6,153 bases of DNA, taken from the NCBI GenBank assembly GCA_038229875.1, contig JBBROA010000172.1, positions 1 to 6,153 on the forward strand. The letters are read 5' to 3'. The position numbers and the translations under genes were made by a program. The first letter of the stretch is position 1, and every line of letters begins with the position of its first letter. Positions 5,890 through 6,153 of the stretch are shown here, piece after piece. The stretch is from JALYUA01 sp038229875 (GTDB lineage: Bacteria; Acidobacteriota; Thermoanaerobaculia; UBA5066; Gp7-AA6). Under the pieces are notes generated by a model, which was not told the DNA's origin, did no database searches, and saw only the letters and a list, made by a program, of their open reading frames with translations.

Positions 5890-6153
5890 ATGACCGTTCG
5901 CTTCCGCAACCACGCCGTTGCCTTCGCCGCCTTCCTCGTCATCGGTACGTCCTCCGTCCCCGCGCGGCCGTTTCGGTTCGACGATCTCGCGCGCGTGCAG
6001 CGGGTTGGAAACTTCAGCCTTTCACCGGACGGGCAGTGGATCGCGTACGGCGTGGCGGTTCCGAATGTGCTGGCGAACCGGTCCGCTTCCGCGATCTGGC
6101 TCGTGTCCACCGGAGGCGGACCGCCGCGGCGCCTCACCTCGGGGGAAAAAGCG
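5890..6153 (+). CDS. Secreted S9-family (prolyl oligopeptidase-like) peptidase, N-terminal fragment
   Basis: Only the first 88 codons are in the window and the frame is open at its end. Residues 1-25 look like a signal peptide: MTVRFRNH, then a hydrophobic stretch AVAFAAFLVIG, with likely cleavage near SVPA. The mature start FRFDDLARVQRVGNFSLSPDG is typical of the S9 family, where the catalytic hydrolase domain follows a beta-propeller. SPDGQWIAY (45-53) is a WD40-like propeller (PD40) motif, and IWLVSTGGGPPRRLTSG is the next propeller strand pair. The catalytic Ser/Asp/His lie beyond the window, so activity cannot be judged; a TolB-like propeller protein without a peptidase domain is the main alternative. 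The start has GGAGG at seven nucleotides. The gene is divergent from korAB with about 120-140 bp between them, and no functional link is evident. Confidence 0.8.
   Translation, partial: MTVRFRNHAVAFAAFLVIGTSSVPARPFRFDDLARVQRVGNFSLSPDGQWIAYGVAVPNVLANRSASAIWLVSTGGGPPRRLTSGEKA

Noticed and set aside
5769..6137. Minus-strand open frame continuing upstream of korA to 6137
   Set aside because: It is antisense to the peptidase start and crosses the divergent control region; the product is Arg/Gly/Pro-rich with no KorA homology, as expected from stop-poor GC-rich DNA.

Overview
This is a GC-rich bacterial window (roughly two-thirds G+C by eye) carrying central energy-metabolism genes. The gene set suggests a non-enterobacterial, possibly Acidobacteriota- or Deltaproteobacteria-like organism: a complex I NuoD resembling the GPxHPATHG type, a two-subunit 2-oxoacid:ferredoxin oxidoreductase, a secreted PCYCGC-type cysteine-rich protein and an S9 peptidase. 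The taxon is an inference from gene content only.

Layout. Positions 2-1261 (+) hold the 3' part of nuoD, whose reading frame enters from outside the window and may be a nuoCD fusion. It overlaps by 4 nt nuoI (1258-1935, +), which encodes the two-cluster [4Fe-4S] ferredoxin-like subunit. No nuoH lies between them and no nuo gene follows. Positions 1936-2281 are a non-coding convergent gap packed with strong inverted repeats; one set can be drawn as a compact three-way-junction fold (2182-2261) flanked by similar short motifs. On the minus strand, reading right to left, come korA (5747-3900), korB (3900-2857; overlapping TGATG junction) and a small exported eight-cysteine protein of the PCYCGC type (2791-2282). 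A 121-142 bp divergent intergenic region then separates korA from the start of a secreted S9-type peptidase (5890 to the window end, +).

How the genes may work together. KorAB oxidises 2-oxoglutarate (or a related 2-oxoacid) to the acyl-CoA and reduces ferredoxin. Complex I passes electrons through NuoI to quinone at the NuoD/NuoB site. Their proximity on convergent operons is compatible with ferredoxin feeding complex I, but whether nuoEFG (the NADH module) is present cannot be seen here. The cysteine-rich exported protein downstream of korB has no known function; it may simply be the next gene.

The most unusual part is the convergent gap. Its hairpins lack T-tracts and so do not look like classical intrinsic terminators. 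They look more like a dispersed palindromic repeat family or a structured RNA element. I see no CRISPR array, tRNA, rRNA, transposase or phage gene.
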